From: Verrucomicrobiaceae bacterium
GTDB taxonomy: Bacteria > Verrucomicrobiota > Verrucomicrobiia > Verrucomicrobiales > Verrucomicrobiaceae
Assembly: GCA_947458455.1 (NCBI GenBank)
Contig: CANGYJ010000002.1
Location: 1 to 64,000, forward strand
Length of the DNA stretch: 64,000 nt
Direction of reading: 5' to 3'
Each line of letters opens with the position of its first letter. Position 1 is the stretch's first letter. A program made the translations under genes and the position numbers. A model generated the notes under the pieces. It had not been told where the DNA came from. It saw only the letters and a list, made by a program, of their open reading frames with translations, and did no database searches. Of this stretch, positions 41,207 to 49,855 are shown in pieces.

Positions 41207-42871
41207 ATGGTCGAATATCAACGCACCCTGGCCGCCGGCATTCCTGCTCAAGGCGCCCCCCGCATCTGCATCGTCGGCGTCGGCGGTGCCGGCTCGAACG
41301 TCATTGATCGCATCACGCTGGATCGCATCGTCGAGGCCACACTCGTCTGCATGCACACCGATGTGCGCGTGCTCGGCCATGCCATGGCGCCGTGCAAAGT
41401 GCAGCTCGGCGTCGAGCTCATGAAAGGCATCGGTGCCGGTGGTGATCCCGATCTCGGCCGCGAAGCTGCTCTCTACTCCCGCGAGCAGATCCGTCAGTCC
41501 CTCGATGGGCATGACATCATCTTCATCAGCGCCGGCCTTGGTGGCGGCACTGGCAGCGGTGCGGCACCTGTCGTCGCCGAAATCGCGAAGAACACCGGTG
41601 CCCTCGTCATCGTCGTGGCCACCATGCCATTCAGCTTTGAAGGCCGCCGCCGCATCGGCCAGGCGGAGGAATCGCTCGAACTCCTCCAGAAGCGCTGCGA
41701 TGCGCTCATCCTCTTTGAAAACAACCGCATGGGTGAGCTCATCCTCCCCAAAGACGGCATTCAAAAAGCCTTCACCCAGGCTGACCAGCTCATCGCCCAG
41801 TCCCTGCGGGCTGTTTCCACCATCACCGCCACGCCAGGCCTCGTGAAACTCGGCCTCGATGATCTCACCGCGGCGCTGCGCAGCGCGAATGGTCGTTGCC
41901 TCTTCGGTTTTGGCGAAGCTCGCGGTCAGAATCGCGGTGCGGAAGCTGTCAAAAAAGCGCTCAAGAGCCCGCTCATCGATCAGGGCCGCCTGCTTTACCA
42001 CACCGAGACCTTGCTCGTGCATGTGGCCGGTGGCGAATCGCTCACACTCGTCGAAGTCGAGGGCATCATGAAGCAGCTCGGCAAAAACGTGCCGGACCAA
42101 ACGCACATCCTGTTTGGCCTCGCCATTGATCCGAAGCTCGGTGACTCCGTCGCCGTCACGCTCATCAGCTCGCTCAGCCTTGCTCAACTCACCGCGCATT
42201 CCACCGCCGCACCGCCCGCCGAGATGATGGCTCCGCGTGCCGAAGCTGCGCCAGCGCCAGTGGCTGCCCCGGCTCCCAAACGAGAGCCAAAGGTCCGCAG
42301 CATGCCACCGCCGCTGCCCAAGCCCGTCGAGGAAGATTTCTTCTTCAAAGCCGAGGAAATCATCCCTGTGGCCCCCGCCGCCATTCACGCTCCCGAGCCT
42401 GAACCTGCCTTCGAACCCGAAGCGGAGGCCGAAGAAGCCTTTGACGAGCCGGAGGCTGCCGTCGAAGAAGAAATGGAGGAACTCATCAGCACCCCGGTGC
42501 ATACCCCTGAGCCTGAAACCGCTCGGCTCCCCGTCCGCACGCCCGTCGCTCGTGAACTCGCGGAGGTCGCTCGCGAGCCCAAGATTCTGGCCTCCGTCGT
42601 CGCTCGCGGTGTCACTCTTCAGACCGAGCCACCGCCCGTCGCCGAGGACGACATGATCGTCTTTGAAAGCGAAGAGCCCGCCCCCGCTCCAAGACCGGCC
42701 CCATCAACCACCATCACCCCGCGTCGCACCATCGCCATCGAGCAGCCTTCCCTCGGCCTCGCCAGCGAAGAAGACCGCGGCCGCTTCAAAGACACGGAGC
42801 CCTCCATGGTCGAAGGCGAAGACCTCGACGTGCCCACCTGGAAGCGCCTCAAGATGAAGCTGCGCCGGTAG
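41207..42871 (+). CDS. ftsZ: Cell division GTPase FtsZ, divergent
   Basis: A 554-aa tubulin-like GTPase, longer than the usual 380-400 aa. The nucleotide-binding core is intact ([27 protein letters not shown] at about residues 107-122). The T7 synergy loop is altered: where E. coli has MNVDFADV, here VKLGLDDL, so Asn207 is Lys and Asp209 is Gly, while Asp212 is kept. The C-terminal half (about 325-540) is a long low-complexity linker rich in Pro, Glu and Ala. The conserved C-terminal peptide that binds FtsA can still be seen ([10 protein letters not shown], with a basic tail). Since FtsZ assembly normally activates hydrolysis through both Asp residues, the loop change suggests altered GTPase dynamics. 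The start ATG 41207 follows an AGGAG far upstream. Confidence 0.93.
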   Translation: MVEYQRTLAAGIPAQGAPRICIVGVGGAGSNVIDRITLDRIVEATLVCMHTDVRVLGHAMAPCKVQLGVELMKGIGAGGDPDLGREAALYSREQIRQSLDGHDIIFISAGLGGGTGSGAAPVVAEIAKNTGALVIVVATMPFSFEGRRRIGQAEESLELLQKRCDALILFENNRMGELILPKDGIQKAFTQADQLIAQSLRAVSTITATPGLVKLGLDDLTAALRSANGRCLFGFGEARGQNRGAEAVKKALKSPLIDQGRLLYHTETLLVHVAGGESLTLVEVEGIMKQLGKNVPDQTHILFGLAIDPKLGDSVAVTLISSLSLAQLTAHSTAAPPAEMMAPRAEAAPAPVAAPAPKREPKVRSMPPPLPKPVEEDFFFKAEEIIPVAPAAIHAPEPEPAFEPEAEAEEAFDEPEAAVEEEMEELISTPVHTPEPETARLPVRTPVARELAEVAREPKILASVVARGVTLQTEPPPVAEDDMIVFESEEPAPAPRPAPSTTITPRRTIAIEQPSLGLASEEDRGRFKDTEPSMVEGEDLDVPTWKRLKMKLRR

Positions 42872-43049
42872 GAAGCGGAGAGCAAAGAGCGAAGAGTCCG
42901 ATCCGGTCTCTGCCCCACTCTGCTACTCTGCCCCTTTGCGGCAAAACCGAATACAGAATCGGCTTCTTGCCCATTCGCCTTCTTGCCAAAGGAAGGCTCT
43001 CCCGTATTCTCGCGGGCCGCGTAACCTCCTACCCACGCCAAACACCCCA

Positions 43050-43988
43050 ATGACTCAGCTCGATCAGCTCAAGAAGCACACCGTCGTCGTCGCCGATACT
43101 GGCGATTTCGAGGCGATGAAGGCCTACAAGCCTCAGGACGCCACCACGAATCCCTCCCTCATCCTCCAGGCCGCCTCGAAGCCGGAGTACAAGGCCATTT
43201 TTGACCAAGCTGTCGCCGATGGCAAAGCCGGTGGCGTCGATGCGGTCATGGACAAACTCGTCGTGGCCTTCGGCCTCGAAATCCTCAAGATCGTGCCTGG
43301 CCGCGTCTCCACGGAAGTCGATGCCCGCCTTTCCTTCGATACCGAAGCCAATCTCACGAAGGCCCGCCAGATCATCGGCATGTATGAAAAGGCCGGCATT
43401 TCCCGCGAGCGCATCCTCATCAAGATCGCCTCCACCTGGGAAGGCATCAAAGCGGCCGAGGTGCTGCAAAAGGAAGGCATCAACTGCAATCTCACCCTCC
43501 TCTTCAGCCTCGCCCAGGCCGCTGCCTGCGCCGAGGGCGGCATCAAGCTCATCTCCCCCTTCGTGGGCCGCATTCTCGATTGGTTCAAGAAGAGCACCGG
43601 CAAGGATTACGGCGCGGCGGAAGATCCCGGCGTGCAGTCCGTGACGCAGATCTACAACTACTACAAGCACTTCGGCTACACCACCGAGGTCATGGGGGCC
43701 AGCTTCCGCAACAAGGGCGAGATCACCGAGCTCTGCGGTTGCGACCTCCTCACCATCAGCCCCGGCCTTCTCGGCGAGCTCGCTGCCAGCGAGGACGCCA
43801 TCACGCCGAAGCTGAATGCCGCCAACGCCAAGTCCCTCACGATGGAGCGCATCGGCAGCGATGAAAAAACCTTCCGCTGGTTGCTCAACGAAGACGCCAT
43901 GGCCACCGAAAAGACCGCCGAAGGCATCCGCAACTTCGCCAAGGACATCGTGAAGCTCGAAACCATGGTCAAAGCCGCTCTCGGCTGA
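43050..43988 (+). CDS. tal: Transaldolase
   Basis: A 312-aa enzyme of the TalB type that moves dihydroxyacetone units between sugar phosphates in the pentose phosphate pathway. The opening ([11 protein letters not shown]), [10 protein letters not shown], the Schiff-base Lys in [11 protein letters not shown], and [20 protein letters not shown] are all present. Length is typical (about 315 aa). The ATG at 43050 gives the normal start ([11 protein letters not shown]); the upstream frame passes through a repeat-like intergenic sequence. It is a separate unit, 178 nt after ftsZ and ending with a terminator. Confidence 0.95.
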   Translation: MTQLDQLKKHTVVVADTGDFEAMKAYKPQDATTNPSLILQAASKPEYKAIFDQAVADGKAGGVDAVMDKLVVAFGLEILKIVPGRVSTEVDARLSFDTEANLTKARQIIGMYEKAGISRERILIKIASTWEGIKAAEVLQKEGINCNLTLLFSLAQAAACAEGGIKLISPFVGRILDWFKKSTGKDYGAAEDPGVQSVTQIYNYYKHFGYTTEVMGASFRNKGEITELCGCDLLTISPGLLGELAASEDAITPKLNAANAKSLTMERIGSDEKTFRWLLNEDAMATEKTAEGIRNFAKDIVKLETMVKAALG

Positions 43989-44014
43989 TCCGGCGCTTCC
44001 AGCCCATCCACATC

Positions 44015-44049
44015 AAGGCGCGGTCCGAAAGGCCCGCGCCTTGTTTTTT
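44015..44049 (+). terminator. Intrinsic terminator of tal
   Basis: A 9-bp stem, AAGGCGCGG (44015-44023) with CCGCGCCTT (44034-44042), is followed by GTTTTTT. It lies 26 nt after the tal stop codon. Confidence 0.88.
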
Positions 44050-44075
44050 GGGGTGTGAAAGGAGGGCGATGAGAA

Positions 44076-44552
44076 CGCTCGTTCTTGCCGCAGAGGAGCG
44101 GAGAGGCAGAGGACGCGGAGTTCTTGAGTTTACTCACCACGAACGAGGTGATGGAGTGAAAAGAAACAAGTGCCCATCCGTTGTTTTCAGATGGGCACAG
44201 AGCTTGAAACCAAGTGGACTTTCACCTTTCGGCGGAACGTGCACATGTATTGCCATGACTTGAGAGCCTCTCGAGATGGAGTGGAGCATCAGATCCAGTG
44301 CGAGGATCTTTCTGGATCCAAAGATCAGATTGGCATCTGGCCGTATCAGCTAGAACTGGACCAAACCACTTACTCAACCCTGATCGAAGCACTCATTGCA
44401 TGGGCGAATGGACAAAAGCTGAAATATCAAATCTACGTCACAAGAGACGATTGCGAAACGAACCTGGGCTTTTGATTCACAGATGAGGCCACTTGATCAA
44501 TCAGGGCCTCTACCTCCTCTGCTCCTCCGCCCCTCTGCGGCAAAAACGAGCG
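44076..44552. repeat. Segment bounded by 21-bp inverted repeats, one gene inside
   Basis: The arms 44076-44096 and 44532-44552 pair over 21 bp with one mismatch (starting CGCTCGTTCTTGCCGCAGAGG), and adjacent GGAG/CTCC-rich sequence extends the likeness to about 35 bp. The 477-nt interval contains an ORF of unknown function at 44191-44475. The CCGCAGAGG core recurs at 21166 and near 42930. No target-site duplication or transposase is visible, so mobility is only possible. Confidence 0.5.
44191..44475 (+). CDS. Small protein of unknown function inside an inverted-repeat segment
   Basis: A 94-aa protein (MGTELETKWTFTFR at the start, ending ETNLGF). It is acidic to neutral and contains alternating Trp/Tyr and charged residues. 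No domain is recognisable. Base composition is less GC-rich than the neighbours, which may point to transfer. GTGCCCAT (44170-44177) pairs with ATGGGCAC (44191-44198), so the start codon lies in an 8-bp hairpin that could control translation. An alternative GTG start at 44170 would include the hairpin in the coding sequence. It may be a cargo gene of the bracketed element. Confidence 0.45.
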   Translation: MGTELETKWTFTFRRNVHMYCHDLRASRDGVEHQIQCEDLSGSKDQIGIWPYQLELDQTTYSTLIEALIAWANGQKLKYQIYVTRDDCETNLGF

Positions 44553-44575
44553 TCCCTGACCTTCACGAGTTCGCC

Positions 44576-45505
44576 TCACTCCCCGCCTTCCGGCAGGACA
44601 TCGACGGCGACTTGGAGGCGTTGTTCGCCGGCACCGATGGTGACGCCGCGGAGGGGGCTGACGTCGCTGAAGTCGCGGCCCCAGGCGACGGTGATGTGGC
44701 GTTCGCCGGGAAGGATGTTGTTGGTGGGATCGGCGTCCATCCAGCCGATGCCATCGCCGCAATAGACGCTCACCCAGGCATGCGAGGCATCGGCACCGAC
44801 GAGCTTCACCTGACCGGGCGGCGGCATGGTTTCGAGGTAGCCGCTGACGTAGCGGGCAGGCAGGCCGATGGATCGCAAACAGGCGATCATGACCTGCGCG
44901 AAGTCCTGGCAGACGCCGCGGCGTTTGGCGAGCACCTGCACCACGGGGGTGGTGTGATCGGTGGCGGCGGGATCAAAGACAAAATCCTCGTGGATGCGGC
45001 GGTTCAAATCGCACACGGCTTCGAGGATGGGGCGTTTGGCCGGAAAGGAAGGTCGCGCATAGTCGGCGAAGGCGGGGCCGACGGGGATCAAGGCGGAGGG
45101 AAAGGCCAGTTCACCGGCGAGGAGCAGCGGGCGGGCACCATCGCCCCGGCAGCCATCGCGAATTTTTTCCCAGGGCAGCGTGGAGGAGGGATCGGGAGGC
45201 TCGATGCGGTTCACCTCGATGAGGCTGCGGGAGATGACTTCGAGCTTTTGATGCGAGCCGGCGATCTCAAAATACACGGTGGCATTGCCGAAGTAGTCCG
45301 CCCGCTTGGCCCGCTCCACTGGCTCCGGGCGGATGTGCAGCTCGTGCCACGGGCATTCCTGCTGCGGCAGGGCACGCGGCTCCAGCCGGGCGGTGTAATG
45401 GCCCACCGTCACCGGGCTTTCGTAGGTGTAGGTGGTGCGGTGGATGATGTTGTAGCGCATCGTGATGTTCGCGGTTCTCAGTTCACCGTTCCCGGCAGCG
45501 TTCAT
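44576..45505 (-). CDS. Transglutaminase-like domain protein
   Basis: A 309-aa protein of the bacterial transglutaminase-like family: an N-terminal beta domain (RYNIIHRTTYTYESPVTVGH) followed by the papain-like core. Catalytic Cys is in KRRGVCQDFAQV, His in ASHAWVSVY and Asp in MDADPTNN. Its start overlaps the stop codon of the ATP-grasp gene by ATGA (45502-45505), so the two are translationally coupled. ATG 45460, with the typical RYNIIHRT start, is a shorter alternative. In other bacteria this protein, a circularly permuted ATP-grasp and an alpha-E protein occur together and are predicted to make or modify peptides, but the product is not known. Confidence 0.85.
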   Translation of the reverse strand: MNAAGNGELRTANITMRYNIIHRTTYTYESPVTVGHYTARLEPRALPQQECPWHELHIRPEPVERAKRADYFGNATVYFEIAGSHQKLEVISRSLIEVNRIEPPDPSSTLPWEKIRDGCRGDGARPLLLAGELAFPSALIPVGPAFADYARPSFPAKRPILEAVCDLNRRIHEDFVFDPAATDHTTPVVQVLAKRRGVCQDFAQVMIACLRSIGLPARYVSGYLETMPPPGQVKLVGADASHAWVSVYCGDGIGWMDADPTNNILPGERHITVAWGRDFSDVSPLRGVTIGAGEQRLQVAVDVLPEGGE

Positions 45506-48060
45506 TGCCTGCCGCGCACGGTCGCGTGGCTGAAATAATGCTCGGTGATGACGTCGGAGAGGGTTTCGATGCCTTTGGCCATTTTTTGGCAGAAGTGGGG
45601 GGTGACCTCAAAAACGAGGTCGCCAGCGGTGGCGAGCTTTTCGAGGTTCAAAGCCATCAAATCGGAGAGGAGTCCGTCCGTCTGCTCACGCTCGCGGTTG
45701 CCGGTGTCCTGGGTGGGATCATGCGGGAGCTTGGCCACGAGGCGGTCGAGAGAATGGAGCTGAAAGCTGACGCTGCGCGGGTTTCCAGGCTCCAGGAGGA
45801 GCAAATCGAGCGTCTGGATGAGCATGGGCCGGGCAAAGTGCAGGCGGCGGTAGGTCATGGTGCTGTCACCGATCTCCAGCAGCGGGCCGAGCACGATCTC
45901 ATCGGTGCGTGCGTGTGTGGTGCCCACGTCGAGGAGGCTGAGCATCACATCCGCCCGCTCGATGCGGCGGCCGATTTCGAGGAAACGCCAGCCGTGACCG
46001 CGAGTCATGTTTTCCTGCTCCATGCCGCTGAAGGCGGCGAGATCGAGCACGAGGGTGTCGAGGGATTCGATGGCGCGGGTGACGGAAAAGCCGCTGGCGG
46101 GCATGCGGGCATCCCGCTCGATGCGGTTGAAGAGCCGCCAGGTATCATCGGAGAGGCGATCACGGGCGGCGGCGGCATTGTAGCGCACGCGGCTCATGAG
46201 ATCCGGCACGCTGCCATCCCGCTTGGGATCTTGAAGAAGGGCGGAGAGCTGCTCACGGAGATCGCGGGCACCGGCGGGCATAAACCCGAGCTTCGTCATG
46301 AGGACGATGCAGGCGGCGACCTCGCGATTGCTCTCGGTGGAGCCTTCCCCAGAGAAGCGATGCAAGGTCGTGCGCAGCACGCGAACGGTCTGCTCCAGGC
46401 GCTCGGCATAGCGGCCGAGCCAGTACAAATGATCTGCCACACGGCTGGGCACGCCACCGGGTGGCCGTGCCGGGCGGATGACGATGGGCGCGGGATGCAG
46501 GCGCACATTTTCGCTCGGCGCATCGCCGAGCACCCAGGTGTCCTTGCTGATGCCACCGCTGCGCATGGTGACGAGCCAGCGGTGTGGCTCCGGGCTCACG
46601 CGGGTGAGACCGCCAGGCATCGTTTCAAAGGTCTCTCCTTTGGCGATGGTGTAGGCACGCCAGACGAGGGAACGCGGCTCCATCTTGCCCTGCACGAGCG
46701 TGGGCGTGGTGGAGAGCGGGAGGATCTCCTGCGCGATGTAATCATGCGGCGAGGCGCGGATGGTATCCAGGAGCCGTGCTTTTTGCTCCTTGTCCAAATC
46801 ACGCACAAAAACAGGATCGCGAGCGCCACGGACGAAGGCGGGCTTGATCACCCAGCGGTCAGGATCGCTCATGACGAGATCGAGCTCGCGTTTTTGACCG
46901 CACCACCACGTCGGCACGCAGGCCATTTTCAATTCCTCACCCAGCAGCTTGCGGCAGAGGCCGGGGAGGAAGGGATGCATGGCCGGCGACTCCACCACGC
47001 CGCAGCCGAGGCCGTTCGCGAGAGCCACACTGCCGCTGCGCCAGGCCTCGAGCAGGCCCGCAGTGCCCAGCATGGAGTCCGAGTTCAGTTCGAGTGGATC
47101 GACATAGACATCATCAATGTGCCGCAGCACCGCATCCACACGCCGCAGGCCTTCCAGCGTCTTCAGGAAGACACGCCGGTCACGCACGGTGAGATCGGCC
47201 CCTTCCACGAGCGGGAAGCCGAGGTAACGAGCCTGGAAGGCATGCTCGAAGTAGGTCTCATTGTAAGGCCCCGGCGTGAGCATGAGGCTGCCGGCCGTGC
47301 CACGACGGTTTGGCTGGAGACTGCGCAGCAGATCCCGTTTCAGGTCATACCAGGACTTCAGCCGCCGCACTTTCGAGGCATTGAATTCCTCCGCAAAGAC
47401 GCTCGCCAGGATGATGCGGTTTTCCAGCGTGTAACCCGCGCCGCTGGGCGCCTGCACGCGGTCCGCCAGCGCCATCCATTGCCCTTTGGGGCCACGCACG
47501 AGATCACAGCCGAAGCGGGTGGCGAATCGCCCGCCCGTTGGCAGCACGCCCACGACCGGGCGCAGGAAGCCGGGATTCGCATGCACGAGCGTGGATGGCA
47601 GCCAGCCCTCGCGGAGCAGCCGCTGCGGACCGTAAATGTCCGCGAGGATCACATTCATGAGCCGTGCCCGCTGATCGAGGCCCTCGGCGACCTTGGTCCA
47701 ATCATCCGCGCTGACGATGAACGGCAGCAGATCGAGCATCCACGGTCGGCTGGTGCCCAAAGCATCGTCGTAGATGTTGTACGTCACCCCGTGGTCACGC
47801 AGCAGACGCTGCACCGCCTCCGAGCGTGAGGCGAAGTCCTGCGGCCCACATTGCGCAAGGAAACTCCCAAACGTCTTCCAATGCGGCCGGAGCTGGCCGC
47901 GCTCATCCATCATCTCATCAAAGGCGGCGCTATCCGGCCGGTAGCCGGGCAGGAGGCGTTCGAGGGGAGAGGTTGGAGCTTCGGCGGTAAGCAAGGGAAT
48001 ACTTTCATAGCAGCTTTGAAGCCGATGTGGAGAGTGATTTATACCGACCAAGGCCTTCAA
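45502..48060 (-). CDS. Circularly permuted ATP-grasp and alpha-E fusion protein
   Basis: Up to 852 aa. The N-terminal part (about 60-480) is the circularly permuted type-2 ATP-grasp domain (YDEMM-type opening AAFDEMMDERGQLRPHW; LNSDSMLGTAGLLEAWRSG; DRWVIKPAFVRGARDPVFVRD). The C-terminal part (about 545-850) is the alpha-E helical domain (VADHLYWLGRYAERLEQTVRVLR). The two are often separate genes, but here they are one polypeptide. They are predicted to ligate amino acids or peptides, in partnership with the downstream transglutaminase. No in-frame ATG exists at the 5' end: the start is a TTG at 48060 or 47994, and the latter lies closer to conserved sequence. The divergent SGNH gene begins 50 nt away. 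Confidence 0.8.
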   Translation of the reverse strand: MKALVGINHSPHRLQSCYESIPLLTAEAPTSPLERLLPGYRPDSAAFDEMMDERGQLRPHWKTFGSFLAQCGPQDFASRSEAVQRLLRDHGVTYNIYDDALGTSRPWMLDLLPFIVSADDWTKVAEGLDQRARLMNVILADIYGPQRLLREGWLPSTLVHANPGFLRPVVGVLPTGGRFATRFGCDLVRGPKGQWMALADRVQAPSGAGYTLENRIILASVFAEEFNASKVRRLKSWYDLKRDLLRSLQPNRRGTAGSLMLTPGPYNETYFEHAFQARYLGFPLVEGADLTVRDRRVFLKTLEGLRRVDAVLRHIDDVYVDPLELNSDSMLGTAGLLEAWRSGSVALANGLGCGVVESPAMHPFLPGLCRKLLGEELKMACVPTWWCGQKRELDLVMSDPDRWVIKPAFVRGARDPVFVRDLDKEQKARLLDTIRASPHDYIAQEILPLSTTPTLVQGKMEPRSLVWRAYTIAKGETFETMPGGLTRVSPEPHRWLVTMRSGGISKDTWVLGDAPSENVRLHPAPIVIRPARPPGGVPSRVADHLYWLGRYAERLEQTVRVLRTTLHRFSGEGSTESNREVAACIVLMTKLGFMPAGARDLREQLSALLQDPKRDGSVPDLMSRVRYNAAAARDRLSDDTWRLFNRIERDARMPASGFSVTRAIESLDTLVLDLAAFSGMEQENMTRGHGWRFLEIGRRIERADVMLSLLDVGTTHARTDEIVLGPLLEIGDSTMTYRRLHFARPMLIQTLDLLLLEPGNPRSVSFQLHSLDRLVAKLPHDPTQDTGNREREQTDGLLSDLMALNLEKLATAGDLVFEVTPHFCQKMAKGIETLSDVITEHYFSHATVRGRQ

Positions 48061-48110
48061 AAAGGGTGTGGGCTGAACTTTTTAGACGAAGGTTCGTCTG
48101 AGCACCCTCC

Positions 48111-49361
48111 ATGCGCCTTTTCACCTGCTTTCTCCTGCTGCTGTTTACCACGGCCAGAGCGGAGCAATGCCTCGTCCTCGGCGATAGCCTCACGAAGGAG
48201 TATGAGGCGGAGTTTCCAGGCCTCTTTCCCACCAATCCGGCTGCCTGGCAGGCCCGGAACTGGATCGAGATCCTTCACCAGCATCGCACGGACTGGTTTG
48301 ATACGGGTGAGTTCAAAGCCTGGGCGGACATCCGAGCCACCGGCCATGCCCACAACTGGGCCGTGCCCGGGGCGACGACGGGCGAGCTGAAAAGCCTTCT
48401 CACGAATGTTGTGAATCAGCTCTGGTGGGTGAACTCGCTCAAGAACCACATTCGCTTCGATGTGGAGCGCGTCGTCATCTTCGCCGGAGGCAATGATGCC
48501 GATAGCTACTACGCAAACCTCTACAACGGCGTCGTCGGCCCCGAAGTCACGAATACGACGTTGAGCAATCTGCAATGGCTGGTGGGCTGGGTGCGGGCTT
48601 TGAAGCCCTCCATGCCCATCGTGCTCGTCAGCGTGCCGCATGTCGGCTGCACGCCGAAAGTGCAGCAGGGCCATCCCACGCATCCCGTTTACACCGCCCG
48701 TGTCAGCACCGCGATGGACGCACTCAATGCCAGCCTCGCCACTTGGGCACAAACGCAAGGCATCGGCTTCGTGCCGGGCGTGTATGCGATGACGAAGGCG
48801 CTCATCACCGTTCCGTTTCGCCTCTACGGCATCGAATTCTACCGTGTGGCGGATGCCAATGCGCGGCCGAGGTATGTCTTCAGCGGCGATGGCTTTCATC
48901 CCAGCACCTGTGCACATGCGAAGATCGCCCAAATGGTCGTGCAGACCTTCAACACCACCTTCCCGGCCACGCCGATCCTGCCGCTGGACGATGATTACCT
49001 CACCACGACCGTCCTCGGCCTCGATCCGAACCTGCCCTTCACCGAATGGATGACCTCGCAAGGCCTCAGCGGCCCCTTCACCGGCGATTCCGATGGCGAT
49101 GGCGTGCCGAACCTGATCGAGTTCGCCCTCGACCAGCCCACGATGCCGCTGCCCGTGATGCAAAACGGCGCTCTGAGCCTCACCTACCGCCCCCGCCCCG
49201 TTTTCACCGAATGGGGCAGGTTGAAGGTACAATCTTCGACCAACCTCCTCGACTGGACCGACGTGCCCGAAAATCAGATCACGACGAATCCCGATGGCAC
49301 GATGACCGTGAATGCCGCCGTGGCGGCGAAGGCGTTTTTGAGGTTTCAGGCGCTGCCGTGA
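48111..49361 (+). CDS. Exported SGNH/GDSL hydrolase
   Basis: A 416-aa exported esterase-type protein. It has a signal peptide (about 17 residues ending ARA), block I GDSLT (nucleophile Ser), a GGND block and the late GDGFHPS with the catalytic Asp and His. After about residue 300 there is a C-terminal extension with GDSDGDGVPNLIEFAL, a calcium-binding-like repeat common in Verrucomicrobia exported proteins, and a beta domain. SGNH enzymes hydrolyse esters in lipids, polysaccharides or peptidoglycan. The gene is divergent from the ATP-grasp gene (50 nt between), and its stop codon abuts the stop codon of the RelE gene. Confidence 0.85.
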   Translation: MRLFTCFLLLLFTTARAEQCLVLGDSLTKEYEAEFPGLFPTNPAAWQARNWIEILHQHRTDWFDTGEFKAWADIRATGHAHNWAVPGATTGELKSLLTNVVNQLWWVNSLKNHIRFDVERVVIFAGGNDADSYYANLYNGVVGPEVTNTTLSNLQWLVGWVRALKPSMPIVLVSVPHVGCTPKVQQGHPTHPVYTARVSTAMDALNASLATWAQTQGIGFVPGVYAMTKALITVPFRLYGIEFYRVADANARPRYVFSGDGFHPSTCAHAKIAQMVVQTFNTTFPATPILPLDDDYLTTTVLGLDPNLPFTEWMTSQGLSGPFTGDSDGDGVPNLIEFALDQPTMPLPVMQNGALSLTYRPRPVFTEWGRLKVQSSTNLLDWTDVPENQITTNPDGTMTVNAAVAAKAFLRFQALP

Positions 49362-49619
49362 TCACCGATACACTTCTCGGCGGTGACCCATGGCGAGAAG
49401 GTAGATCTCATTCTTGCTCGTATCGAACTCGTAAATGATACGGTAGTCACCCACATGGAGTTTGAACTCCTCACGCCCCTGCAATCGCAGGTGCGGATAG
49501 GTTTCCAGACGGCTGCCGAGATCACGAATGCGCACCTCGATTCGTTGACGGAGAGCCAATGACAAAGCTAGGAAGACCCGGTCGAACTCTTTGGAATAGA
49601 CCTCGGTCGCCTGGCGCAT
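49362..49619 (-). CDS. RelE/ParE-family toxin
   Basis: An 85-aa protein of the RelE/ParE fold. The C-terminal segment GREEFKLHVGDYRIIYEFD followed by YLLAMGHRREVY is the family hallmark. RelE-type toxins cleave mRNA on the ribosome, ParE-type poison gyrase, and which applies is not clear from sequence. It lies 6 nt after its antitoxin (49626-49820) and convergently abuts the SGNH hydrolase gene: the stop codons touch. Confidence 0.85.
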   Translation of the reverse strand: MRQATEVYSKEFDRVFLALSLALRQRIEVRIRDLGSRLETYPHLRLQGREEFKLHVGDYRIIYEFDTSKNEIYLLAMGHRREVYR

Positions 49620-49625
49620 GGTGTT

Positions 49626-49820
49626 TCAAGCATTGGCTGGGCGGAGAACACGAGAGCGTCCTTCCTCCAAGTCCCTTTTACCGCGATCAATCGAGGCTGC
49701 GAAGTCGAAAGAAAGCTCTTCCTGATCGTCAAGATAGTCTGCCAGCCAGTCCTGCAGCTCCCTCGCTTCTTCGCGTGGGAGCTGGCGGATGTCTCGTTCA
49801 ATGGCTTCCAAGACCGGCAT
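49626..49820 (-). CDS. Antitoxin of the RelE/ParE pair
   Basis: A 64-aa acidic, helical protein directly upstream of the toxin with 6 nt between. It begins MPVLEAIERDIRQLPREEAR and continues with ELQDWLADYLDDQEELSFD, which fits the addiction-module antitoxins of the kind that pair with RelE/ParE toxins. The C-terminal half should wrap around the toxin. A DNA-binding motif is not evident. Short length and order (antitoxin first) suit a type II pair. Confidence 0.75.
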   Translation of the reverse strand: MPVLEAIERDIRQLPREEARELQDWLADYLDDQEELSFDFAASIDRGKRDLEEGRSRVLRPANA

Positions 49821-49855
49821 GGCTGGAGTCTAACGGACGGTGATAGATTCGCCAA

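Noticed and set aside
41207-42871. Bacterial tubulin (BtubA/B) rather than FtsZ
   Set aside because: The gene has FtsZ core motifs, an FtsA neighbour and an FtsZ-like C-terminal peptide; it lacks the eukaryote-like features of bacterial tubulins.
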